Source: Sinonovacula constricta
Lineage: Eukaryota; Mollusca; Bivalvia; Cardiida; Solecurtidae
Length of the DNA: 64,000 bases
Assembly (NCBI GenBank): GCA_007844125.1
Contig: CM017555.1
Span: 25,179,166 to 25,243,165 of the forward strand
Reading direction: 5' to 3'
The notes under the pieces were generated by a model. The model made no database searches. It saw only the letters and a program-made list of their open reading frames with translations, and was not told the origin of the DNA. Positions 23,279 to 34,600 of the stretch are shown here, in pieces. The position numbers and the translations under genes are program-made. Every line of letters starts with the position of its first letter. The stretch's first letter is position 1.

Positions 23279-26200
23279 TCATGTCAAATGCCTCCAAACG
23301 AGGAACATTATTATGCAAGTAACTATCATCCCTGAGTAGAGAATATATTTGTCCTGTGTTGTCCGCCGTTCTATGAATCGCATAACTGTATTGGACAATC
23401 CTAATGTGTTAGCTATATCCAGAACTTTTTTATGAGCATTTTTCAGAGTCATACGCTGATCGCGAAGGTTACCAAGAATGCCAGACCCGTGTCCAATTAG
23501 ATTATCCATTTCCCGATTAGCATCGTTGAGTTTTGTGTTGTGATGCAGATCATTGTCTATCGAAATTGCTGTGTCAGCATCATTTCTCTCGAATCTTCGA
23601 GTTAGCAAAGCTTCTCTGTCAAGTTCCTCTTGCTCTTTCTGATACCTGAATTTTTAATGGTAATTTTCAATCAGCAATCATTTACTAATAAAAGACCTGT
23701 AGGAAGAAAAATTGCATGACAATTTACCAAAGTGCAAGTCTTAAACAATATCTCATGAAATTCACCAAGCTTATGGCTTGAGTTTGCTTCAAACTCAGCC
23801 TTTTTTAAGTCTAAAATTATGAACTGTTTTAAACAATTTGATTTTAACCAATTATAAAGTGACAATTAATTTGCTTCTTACAAAGTAGTCAGAAGTGAGT
23901 GCAGGGAACTCCTAAATGCAATCTCCAGCATGTAAAGTATACATGGCATTGAAAAGGAATAAACATAGGGAAAACTATTTACATATGCATAAATATAATA
24001 TAAATACTAAACATTTGCATGTTATTTGGGTTTTCTAAGAAAATTTTTGCTAAAATCATTTTATTTCAATCAATCTCACTTACGCCAGACAGCAAGCAAA
24101 AAAAGCCCACCATTTTAAACAGTTTTATGTTTGGTCTTTTATTCCACACAATGTATAGTCAAACTGAAGATAACCAACTATTATTTGGGGGGGGGGGGGG
24201 GGGGGTGCTCAGTATGTCCGCTAGAAAACCTTGACACATGCAAGGTCTCAATCTGAAGGAACTCAAACCAATACAGTGTGGTCAGACCGGCCGCAATAGC
24301 TCAGGTGGTAGAGCGTCGGCTTGCGGATCGGGAGGTCGTTGGTTCGAACCCCGGCCGGGTCTAACCAAAGACTTTAAAGTTGGTAGTAGTGGCTTCCCTC
24401 CTAACGCTCGGGGCTAAGGGGACAGCATTACGTCTGACTCGTCGGTGTCAGTATAATGGACCGGCCGGGTTCAGTCCCTGGGCACCTCATAAGTGCCCCT
24501 GTGCTATAATGATAGAAATGTCGCTGCGCAGTATCGGCAAAAATGCCGGCTAATCCCTAACAGTGTGGTCAAGGAGTTACAAGTTGGTGACTCCAACCAT
24601 TCAGCCCTTGTAACCCTACCCCACCCCACTTACTGGCTCAGTATACATCAACATTGATGTCAGGTCTTGGAATGCTTGATGAAATCATTGTCAGCCTAGA
24701 TTAGATCTTTATATGGAAGTGTAACCTAACCTTAGAACACCTGCAGGATTTTTTTCCAGGGCAGCAGTGGGAATACCTCAGAACTCCTGCAGGTATTTTT
24801 TTTTGGCAGCAGTAGTTATTCACCAATTGGCCACTTTTTGGTACGATGGCTGCAAAACCAATATTCCTTAACCAGAGCCAACTTGATAAAACTTCCACCA
24901 GCTTTGTTGATAAACTAAATTTTCCAAACTTTCCATTATCTGATGATGGTGTTCAATGACTGTAGCATCGGCAGATATAATGCTGCCTTTTCTTGGACAG
25001 CATGCCACAAACACCTACTCACAATGTCCTGACAAAGCTTTTGTTTAAGCCTAGAAATGTGCCTGTGGTTAGTAGATAACTGGCACCTACGGACAACTTA
25101 CATAGTTACCGAGGTCAGTTAACTTACTTTAAAAAGGTAATGCCAGTTTATTTTTTTAAAGTCTGCAAGATTGGAAGAAGTAAATATAATCTCTTAATGG
25201 TTGGGGAAGACTGTCAAAGGTCAGTGAAGATCCAGCAATGGTTCGCAGGACAGCTACAAAACCTGGCCACGTGAAATATATTATATATGATACAGTAAAG
25301 CAGTGCAAACTTAAGTCCATATTGTGATTAGATACTTATGAGGAGGAAGACCCTAGCAATATCTGGGTAGAACCAGAGGCACACTGCAGGTCAGCTGGAC
25401 AACCTTCCCACATTGTCCTTTGCCCCAAATGGGACTGGAAACAATATGGTGAAAGGCTAAGAGGTGTTCCAAGTGGGCTAATACCACTAAGTCAGGGGCC
25501 CATGCGGCACTGACTGGGTTCAAAATGTCTAATTTGAATCTTTTCTGAATTTTACATTAAGGTTTCCTGTTGAGATATTAGCATGTTTATGCTTAACCTC
25601 ATGCTTATGTGTTGTTTTGTTATGAAACTGCTGTCAATAAATGACAGTTAAGAATGAATTATCTATTAACTACTCCATTTTTTTTATAAATGAATTATGT
25701 CACCTTTTCAGCTGCAGCTGTCGGAGAGCAGCTTGTACATGTTGACAATCATATTTCAGTTGGTCTACTTTCATTTTGGCATTACTTCGACGTTGTGGCG
25801 GCTCCTTGTTAACTAGAATGTCCAGCCTCTCACAGTTACTTACGATGTGGTCTATATGAGCCTGAATCTCATTCTCGACAAGATGAACATGCTCCCCTGA
25901 AACAACATTTGAACAGAATATCTGAATTTTATCTTCTTCCAGGTTTGTCTGCCTTATATTTAAGAAGAAAGGAGTATCTGGTTCAACTTACTTATTTTCT
26001 AATGGTGATCATTGTCATCACTTGGTTGGGGCTCATAGTGTGGTTACAATAGTAGCATTTTATGAAAATAAAACTAATAATTCCTAAGCATTTATTTGGA
26101 ATAACTGAAGATTTTAAATGAATTAACCCCTAGTCAACATGTGTTTTTTTTAAATGTTTGTATATCTATCCCATTAGAAATCAGGTTGACAAAAAACAAC

Positions 26201-27446
26201 CCATTTTAAGCATAGCGACAAGGTTTGCAAACTGGAGTCAACAAAATCTCCTGCAACCGAATATCTATACAAGTACTACTACTATGTCAAAATGCATGAT
26301 TTAATAAAATAGTAATTGTGAATCATGTTTAACTGGTAACTAATCACCAGTCAGTCATATTACTTAATATTTGACAACAATATGACAGTGTTTAAGGTAA
26401 GAGAAATTATTTAAAAAGAAATAGTTTTACATATATGGCAGAGGTTTAACAACCATAGATTAGAAATACAGAGGAAAGACCGCAGATGAATATAAAATTA
26501 AAATCCTGAAGGTCATTTGGAAGATCTCTCTTCATACAAGACTGACTGATAACTACTTTATTCAAGGGTCAGCACATACATTCGTATTTTATTGTGACCC
26601 CGTCATGCTGCCGACATGACCTAAAGATTGGTGACCAATGTGCCGAATTGTGGGCTCCTATCAGGTATCCACTTTTGGTTACCTATTTACATAGCTAAGT
26701 AGCTTAGAATGGTGGATATTTTAGTATTTTTTGTTCTTATATAAGGTGAGTGTTTGAGTATGTGAATTTCACTGCCTAACTTTTTGACTTAAGCTCACTT
26801 TATGGTTATAAGGCATAGGACCCCTCTTTTACCCCTAATGTGGGGTGTTTATTTTTATTGGTTTGGTCTTTATAAGGCTTGGTTACTTGGTCGACATCTT
26901 CCAACTTATTGAAACGAAATTGTTACTGGAAGGGGTCCACCCATGGATACTCATTTCCTTTTTTTTGTTAGTAGTTGTGGGGGGGGGGGGAGGATAGATT
27001 TTTAAGTGCTTAGGTGTCCTGTGCCTGTTTAACCGCGTAATTATGTCTGGACGACCAAGGCCGGACCGCCCCTTACTTCATACAAGAACACATACCAAAC
27101 CTGGATTTGAACCCACAAATTGAGAAGCCATTGTCAAAGTAATTAAATCGTATACAGTACCAGAAGGTTAATTTGTAAAGGCTCAAAAGCATTAACTATA
27201 TGATTAAACAAGATTTATTTGTCAAATTATTCTAATAAAATAAACGATGAAAATATTTTCATTTAAAAACGTAAGTGTGTTTTATTATTGTAATTTTTTT
27301 TACCAATACTATTGTTAATTTTGCTAATGAGACAGATTATGACAGCATAAGGAGCTTATAAACTTACCGGTAGTTCTTTCATAACGCCCCAGATCATTCT
27401 GTACTTCTTGAATTAATTTGTTAGTTTGATGGTAAAGAGATTCCAT
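23279..27446 (-). CDS. GOSR2: GOSR2 / membrin, Golgi SNAP receptor complex member 2
   Basis: Three exons joined on the minus strand: 27368-27446, 25704-25896 and 23279-23645. The total is 639 bp, giving 212 residues plus a stop, the same length as human GOSR2. All junctions are GT..AG and in phase (1, then 2). Exon 1 starts MESLYHQTNKLIQEVQNDL. Exon 2 carries HLVENEIQAHIDHIV and NAKMKVDQLKYDCQHVQAAL. Exon 3 carries the Qb-SNARE coiled coil (about 120-185; GILGNLRDQRMTLKNAHKKV, LDIANTLGLSNTVMRFIERR) and a C-terminal anchor (YILYSGMIVTCIIMFLVW, ending HLT). The family is a tail-anchored SNARE that forms a complex with STX5, BET1 and SEC22 for ER-to-Golgi vesicle fusion. The start was chosen because it gives the family N-terminus. 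Introns are about 2.1 and 1.5 kb and contain SINEs. Confidence 0.96.
24187..24205. repeat. Poly-G tract (19 G)
   Basis: An uninterrupted run of 19 G on the plus strand in GOSR2 intron 2, close to a SINE. Length in the assembly may be unreliable. Confidence 0.9.
24285..24559 (+). repeat. tRNA-derived SINE (family 3), full length with target duplication
   Basis: A 275-bp insertion flanked by a perfect 12-bp duplication, ACAGTGTGGTCA, at 24273-24284 and 24560-24571. The head has a pol III A box (TAGCTCAGGTGGTAGAGCG) and B box (GGTTCGAACCC) of tRNA type. The body continues to AAAATGCCGGCTAATCCCTA. The intact duplication suggests a fairly recent insertion. It lies in GOSR2 intron 2, antisense to the gene. 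A truncated relative is at 10110-10291. Confidence 0.9.
25338..25500 (-). repeat. SINE family 2 copy
   Basis: The plus-strand text contains ATATCTGGGTAGAACCAGAGG, CACTGCAGGTCAGCTGGA and CAACCTTCCCACATTG. The same series of motifs occurs at 28186, 33788, 41940 and 43630. The tRNA-like head is weak in this copy. It lies in GOSR2 intron 2. Confidence 0.65.
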
Positions 27447-27660
27447 GGTTCATTAATCTAGACAAAATGTAACACGGCGGCTTCTTTTATAAAGAGATTC
27501 GAAACAAAAGACCTAAAAGTATTTTGACAGTTGTTCAAAACAAAACGTGTCCCTAATGCAACTTCCGGTTCATTAGTCCAACGGTCTCACTCCGCAATAT
27601 ATATGTCGAACATTTTGTCAACACTCGTCAAACTCCGTACATGCTCGTATTTTTGCCGGA
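27447..27660. promoter_or_regulatory. GOSR2 upstream region
   Basis: The sequence just upstream of the GOSR2 ATG contains an ETS-type ACTTCCGG at about 27561 and several CpGs, consistent with a TATA-less housekeeping promoter. The assignment rests on position and motif only. Confidence 0.35.
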
Positions 27661-28185
27661 GGATGCCGAGTAATGACAAACCGTTTATCTTACAACGTTG
27701 ACTTATTTTAGCGGTTTTAACTGTTTGTTACAGTATCATTGTGCATAATATCTTCCAGTTTTTATTGGATTAGCAGTTGCTTTGGTGATTTTTGCTAAAA
27801 GTATTTACGATTATTGCCAATTTTCAAGTTATTTTATTAGTATATATACACGCCTCTGTAATTGTCAGGCTAGGATTTACCGCCATGTATAGTAAACATA
27901 TATACAATATCTGTAGTTTTTGTTGCCATACAAATATTGCCAGTGTCATGTTTCTAAAACATCAACAATTTAACCGGGAAAGACCTTATTTGAAAATATC
28001 TAACTATATATTGTCCGACTTAGAATGCAAAGAATAATATGAGAATGCTAGAAAATGTTGCTTGAATGTCAATATTTACCGTTGATATATTTTACTACAC
28101 TAAATGATTTATATAAAATGTGTATTAGTTGTTTTGTTTATTTTTATCATATCACACCAACACTTGCTACGTCAAGATTATTTTG

Positions 28186-28345
28186 GTGGATTAGACCCCA
28201 GAAATATATCTGGGTAGAACCACCGTGCACCGCTGGAAGACCTACCACACCCAAAAGTTCCCTCCCCAACCGGGCACGAACCCACGCGGAAAGGTGATAA
28301 ACAGTTACCAGTCGGCGACTCTTACCGCTTGGCCACGGGAAACAA
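28186..28345 (-). repeat. tRNA-derived SINE (family 2), with head
   Basis: Read on the minus strand, the head has GTGGCCAAGCGGTAAGAG (A box, Ser/Leu-tRNA-like) and GTGGGTTCGTGCCC (B box). The body contains GGTGGTTCTACCCAGATAT. This copy shows that the ATCTGGGTAGAACC family of this window is tRNA-derived. Confidence 0.75.
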
Positions 28346-31300
28346 AAGATTTTTTTTTTTTCAAACTTCAAAGCGCACGGAAACACAAGATAATTTGACA
28401 GTGTGAACACAATCTGTTTCATTTTCGTTTAGTCTTTGAAAACGTTTTGCTTGGAAACTAAATTCAGTATTGTTTTGTTCCGAAACTCCAATGGTTGGTC
28501 TAGAGGAAAACAGCACAAATTTGAAAATGTTTAGTTACATTTTACAGTCGCGAAATTCTAGTTAACGGTATTTGGAAAAGAAAAAACAACACAATTTTCT
28601 TATAGAACCTGTTACAACAAAGGCATGTTGCTCAAGGTTTATGTTGTCGCCTTGTTAAATTTCAGTGTTAATACACCCATTAAACATTCTGCTTATTTTT
28701 CATTCATTTTAAAATGCATCTCTGACATTCTAAAACACATTTTTGTTTATCGGGGAGCATGTCCCCGGATTCCCATAGACCGCTGAAGTTATTTTTAACC
28801 AAGTTATTGCTTTAAAAAATTACAGGGTCTTGGGTTGTCCGCCATCGAAAAATTACGAAGAGTGTGTGTGGCGGGAGTTGGGGAGAGCGGTGTTTGGTGG
28901 GTGGGCGGTGGATTTTATCCGCCTTTGAAAATTTAAGGAAGGGATTCTGCCCGCCTATGTTGTTCAAATGACCGGAAGGGATTTTGTTCGGGAGCGATTT
29001 TGTCCGTCTGCCGTCCAAGTCGGTCTTCTGCCTCCACCCCTGCTAAAATATCCTGGACCCGGGCCTGAATGTGGTAAAACTAGCTTAAAAGTTTAATCAA
29101 CCGAACCCTTATTAACAATAACACTCTTGATTAGTTCAATGTCGTTTTCGTTCCCCAGTTTGAAGCAGATAACAACATGAAACAAAGGCCTACAAAGACA
29201 CGAAAAAGGTAGATCCCTACTAAATCATTAAAACTACTATTAAATTATGCAGTTTAGTTTTTTTAATTTTGAATGAATGTTGAAATAAAAAGTTCCCGCT
29301 ACTTACCATCGATCAGCTGTCACTTTAAGTTAATTTTATTTAAATCAAATACCTTTACTCACGTACTCCTGCTATGCTATGTTTTGATATGTACATGGCT
29401 GCATTATTAGGAAATATATATTTATAAGCACATGGCTATATCTAGATCCGTTGGTGTAATAACTATTAAATAATTTAATAAATACAAAAAAAACAAGTAT
29501 TCCTCTTCCTTCCTTTTTTCCGGCAAAGCTCTTTGTTGGCAGTACAAACACTTGGTCTAAAATATGCCACGTTTTCCAGCTCCGGCTGCGCATGACCTAT
29601 CGCGAGAAGGAAACAATTTCCAGTGTCTCTGCCCGGGGTCCGTACTCTGTACAGACACCAAGTTTTCGCATGCCCATAATGTATTTGCTGAGCAATCGCG
29701 AAGAAGCAAATGATGGCAAATGCAAATTTCTCCCATAGAATTGGGCCCGTATTCACCAAAATTCTTAAGCTTATTTATGAATTTCCAATGTTCCAATGTG
29801 TTTAACTGAAAGTTGCAAAGTTAAAGTGTCATGCAAAGTTCAGACATTATCTAAATACAAAATGAAGATATTGTGGATTGAAATCCATTACTTGAGCATT
29901 TGGTTGGTGAATACTGGCATTATAATGACAGGAACTTGGAGATTTCTTTTACAAAGGCGCTTTTTTCATATGCCTACATGTGCGCGATATAAAAACAGAC
30001 ACCCATGTTGGGTTGCTTGATGGGTCTTGATGCTGGATTTGTGCTGGTGGCACCAGTACAGGCTTCAAATTGGCATATTTTATTAGAAAACAACAACAAC
30101 AAAACAACTATATAAATTCATCGTGAATTCCCATATAATGGGGGTGGGGGACCTGTCTTTGTTTGCTTACCTATTTGGACTTATTTACCCCCGCCGTTAA
30201 TTACAAATTATTTGGCGAGCTTTAGTTACAAAATTGTAAATAGACTTAAAAAATCATGATGTTATTATTAAAAATGATGGTTAGCTTCGAGCAAATTAAG
30301 TTTGATAATGAGGTTTGGTGATATTGAGCATGAGGTATGATATTATAATTTAAAAACAACAACAACTTTCATGGATGCTTTAATAGTTTATAATTGTAAA
30401 TATGTTCGTCACATTATTTATCGTCAATATTTAACATATGTGTAGGGTGCAGAGTTACAAATTACATGATTTTCCCTACCGGACCACCGGTTTCTTAACA
30501 ATAAATAATGCATAATATCGCCTGTTGATTAGTTTTAATTAAAAAAATCTATATTATCCTGCACCCTTCATTGGGAAGGTTAAACAAAATTGTTAAAATA
30601 ATAAAACAAAACTATTCCGATTCTTCAACACGGCTATCTTTTTAGGGCCTTATTAAAAATATATGAGGCCCCTAAAAAGATACATTTTTAATAAGGCCCT
30701 AAAAAGGTTAAACAAAATTGTCTTTGTTTGAATTGATAACTTCCCTTATATGTTTGCAACCGTAACAACTCGACCATTTCCGTAACTTTCGGAAAATAAC
30801 CGAAGAAATCGCCGAGTGGTCCCGATTGATATTTTTGTTTCCTATGCAAAGGGACGTCACCCTCACAGTACAACTATTTTTTGACATTTGTTATAGTGTT
30901 TTAAAAAAATAATAAATACTCCTGCTGCGAAGAATGACAATGTCAAGATCTGGCACGAGACTCTTGTTTAAAGTAATTTTACGACGTTTTCCTGTCAAAT
31001 GTTAATATAGCGTATGTCTAGTTCAATTAGATGTGTTTTGTTAAATTCGTCCTTTTAAGATTCGTACCAATTATGACCGTTTTATTTATGTAATCATTTA
31101 GATGAAAGATTGTAAAACAGTTATTCACTTTTGATGCGCACGGGATATTGGCCAGCAATACTCGTATTCCCACCCTTTTTCTAATCTCACAGCAGCCTGA
31201 GGCTATGTTCAGACTGATAGTACCACCCTACCCCACTACCCATTCCCATCGTCTATGTCTTTAAAGTGTCATAGGCGTTTTTAACATTTAGATTAACTCT

Positions 31301-31636
31301 TTCATGTGCCGCCCTTAAAAATATTGTGATAGATTTTTAACAAATCTTTGACAACTAAATCTTGCAATTTTTACACTATACAACACTCAACAGATCCATA
31401 GTAATTATATTTAAACTTAATTACATCTAAACAGTAGTATTAGTTAAAATTACCAGTTTTAGTTTCTTAACTGGAATTTAATCACAAAGCTAAAACCATT
31501 CTTTCACAGTTTCAAATATGAAGCAGAAAAACAAAACAAATATGAAGATATCTGTTTTAAAGGTAATGTAGTATACTGGTACCTAAAATGTGTAGTTAAA
31601 TGATGGTGACCAAAGTTTATTCTACTTTCTTAAATC
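28346..31636. other. Intergenic, no gene recognised
   Basis: Contents seen: a G-rich degenerate block at 28860-29040, a segment at 29570-29770 that includes the widespread-looking GGGCCCGTATTCACC motif, and a short palindrome at 30638-30706. No exon could be supported. Confidence 0.4.
30638..30706. repeat. Perfect 23-bp inverted repeat
   Basis: 30638-30660 (starting CTTTTTAGGGCCTTATT) pairs perfectly with 30684-30706. A third partial copy (CCCCTAAAAAG) lies in the 23-bp loop. GGTTAAACAAAATTG occurs on both sides (about 30578 and 30706). Confidence 0.75.
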
Positions 31637-31675
31637 ATGCTGACAGTTCGCCTTCTAAACAGAAGCCGTACTCTG
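31637..31675 (+). CDS. ECHDC3: ECHDC3 exon 1, predicted start and transit peptide
   Basis: ATG followed by 12 codons, [13 protein letters not shown], basic and free of acidic residues, ending at CTG|GTAGTT (phase 0). It joins in phase to exon 2 at 36032 (acceptor AAATTTCAG), which opens [18 protein letters not shown]. The full-length frame of 300 residues supports it. The donor is weaker than consensus, and a more standard AG|GTAATA 15 bp further on would bring in a stop, so another upstream exon remains possible. Confidence 0.5.
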
Positions 31676-34600
31676 GTAGTTACAAGATGAGGTAATAATG
31701 TATAGAACCTAAGAACTGACATCTCTGTGAGATTTACAGCTGCTGTAAATGAATGGACTCACACAATCTGTGTAAGCTTGTAAAATTCTGTAATTTTATT
31801 AGCTTGATTCATTAAACTCATTTTTGTTCATTTTCCTTTTATAAAATAATACCATTAACCAGGATATTTCACAGAAAGATGCTGAATATATATTTTTGTA
31901 TGAAACAATATTGTCAAAATAACTACTCCTTCTTTTATGGTTAAACTAAACACATAGTAAGCTCTAAGTAAAAGAATGCAGGCTTTATGCTGTTAGTTAT
32001 TTCTTCTGTCAGTCTGTTATAGACAGTAATTTTCTTTTATAATTAACTTAGGTGAATAGTTCAATAGCTGGAAAATCATCAAAGCATTATTTATTCAAAG
32101 AAGTTAGTAAAATAATTTAGCATAATATGTGGTTGAATTTAATGTGCTTCTTATTTAAATGAGAAATGTATGTCCAGCCTGTATTTTACCGATTTACTTT
32201 TTTGGTAGTTACACACTGTTTTTTCGGTTACACACTATTTCTTAGGTTCACAAGGAAATACCATGGTTGCTGTATATTGTTTTCTTCAAAATGTTTGATC
32301 ACAGAATGTGACTGCAGCATACTTTATTTGAATACATGCCTATTATATTATTAAGCTTTGGCTGACTTGTAAAATATTTATTAATTTTACTAAATTTTTT
32401 TATATATTTTTAAATATCAATGGGAGGAGCTTGATGTTATTAGGATAAATGTGATAAGGCATTTTAATTTTCATACTCATACCTAGGCTACATAAAATAA
32501 TTAAGAGTATAGAAGCAAAATTATGGTAAAGTTCTCAGGATAAACTTCATGCCTTGACAGATTTAAATGCAGATGTATTTAAAACTTAAAACAATTGCAC
32601 CACTTAGTCAAAATAATGTCATATTTATTGAAACAAATTTAATTGGAGAAATTCTATTCATAAATGTGTTGGTTGTCTTACTTTTAAAACTATTCTACAT
32701 CCACATTAGTATTTTTCAGCAGGCTAATCAGGTTACTGGTCTGTTTTACTAATTAATTTCACAGTTGAGCATGATGTTTTGTAATGAAAACTCCTGAAAA
32801 CTTACTCCTGAAAGGCACTGGTCAAAATTATAAAGAAGAGGAGGAGTTTGATACATGTTCAGGAGGGTATCCTATCTGGCATCCATTATATTAAACAGTA
32901 AACAGTCGGTTTATCTTTATTTTTTTTCCAATGTATGGTGGAAAAACAAATGTAGAGTTGGAACAGTTGTTAGTATGTTAAAAATAAATAGATTACAGCA
33001 GAAAATATTTGTTGATCTTTTATTTGTAAATTATCTTATTAATTTCAACAGAACTAGGTTGTTTTGCACCGGCACACTTACATTTTCACATGCTCACCTA
33101 GTGTTAAAACATAAGTACCTCCAAAATGAAGATGAAATGTACATAACCTTTAAAATTAACATCATAGCTTGAAGAAAAAGAATGATGATCCAAATAAATT
33201 ATTAGAAATAAGGTTATTTCGTGAAATAGCAGCTATTCATTGACACTTAATAAAAACAGTTGGACTCAGCATGAAAATCTTGCATTATAAATCAGATAAA
33301 TCAGTACACCTGAATAATGTCTATGTGAAAATAGCTGATATGCCTGCAGTACTGTCATTGTGATTAACTCTAATTTCATTTAATGACTTCTAGCCAGGTG
33401 TACACAAATCCTCTAGTTTTTCGAATATCTTTGTAGCATCCACTGGTTCTATATTCTTTCACAGCCGGCCACCCAGTACTGAAAGACCTGTAACATAAAA
33501 ATATTATTGACAATTAAAAATAAGTTCACTTGAATCTTGATAACAGCATCACTAACCACTGTGCATAAAAACTGACAAATGCATAGGGAGTTGACTCTTC
33601 AGGTCAGTGGTTAGGAAAGTGGCATTCAATATGATGGCTTGGGTTCAATTATTGCTACTGCCAAAAATGATTTCCTCCTACCCACTATTATACCCTTCTC
33701 AAATTCTTCATGTGCATAGAAAGTTTTTTAATTTATTAATTAAATCGCAGCAACACAGTTATGGTCATTAAAGCGATGCCCAGCTATTTTGGAGGAGGAA
33801 GACCTCAGACAAATGTCTGGGTAGAACCACAATGCACTGCAGTTCAGCTGGAAGACCTTCCCAAATTAACTCCATCGCCCCTAGTGGGACTAGAAGCTAC
33901 ACAGCGACAGGCAGAGTTGTCAGAGGTGTTATAAGTCTGTTCCTGAAAGAGAGTAATATACATTTATGTCTACATTTGTTTGTTTATTTTAAATATTATA
34001 AATTAGGGCAGATAAATTATACATTTATAAACTTTTTAATTGTTTCTTTCAGTTTCTTCAGCTTATTGTATCTGGATGATAAAAAATGTGTTAGCACAGT
34101 TGTACAGTGTCCTGAGTTTGAGCCCCTGACTTGCTGAATAGTTTTCCCCTTTGTTCAATAAACTTAACAGAAAAAAGAAAGCAATTACTATGTTAGGAAA
34201 AAGAAAACAGATATGGCTAAATATGGCTAAGAAAAGCAATTATTATCTTCTTAATGAGATTTATAGTTTCCAAATGAACCACCACTGTATCTGATCCCTC
34301 AATGATCTCTGGAAGAGGTTTGAAGATGCACTTTACTGCAGGTTGAAGAATGGCCTCTATGTCCATATCAGTTCTGTAACCAACTCCTGAAATAAAAATT
34401 AATTGCCGATTGATCATTATTTTCACATGCACACATATAACACAAAAAAATAAAAGTTTAAAAATGCCAGAAGGTGAAATATATTACAAATATTATTACA
34501 TTTCTTTCCCTACCTTTTCTGGTTAAACAAAGAAAAAAAGTAACAAGCATTCATGAATGTTGTCATTTAAAGGTTAAGGCATATTTACATTGTTTTTTCT

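Noticed and set aside
24285..24360. Functional tRNA gene
   Set aside because: A and B boxes are present, but the anticodon stem does not pair and the acceptor has an extra base. The segment continues into a SINE body flanked by a target duplication.
23279..27446. BNIP1/Sec20 identity for the minus-strand SNARE
   Set aside because: At first the C-terminal exon alone suggested a generic SNARE. Joining exons 1 and 2 gives ENEIQAHIDHI and VDQLKYDCQHVQ and a length of 212, which fit GOSR2/membrin.
33405..33495. Terminal exon for the antisense candidate (minus strand, after TTATGTTACAG)
   Set aside because: The phase does not match any GT donor in the 34217-34386 exon except one that would discard its best-looking half. 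The region has SINE-like neighbours.
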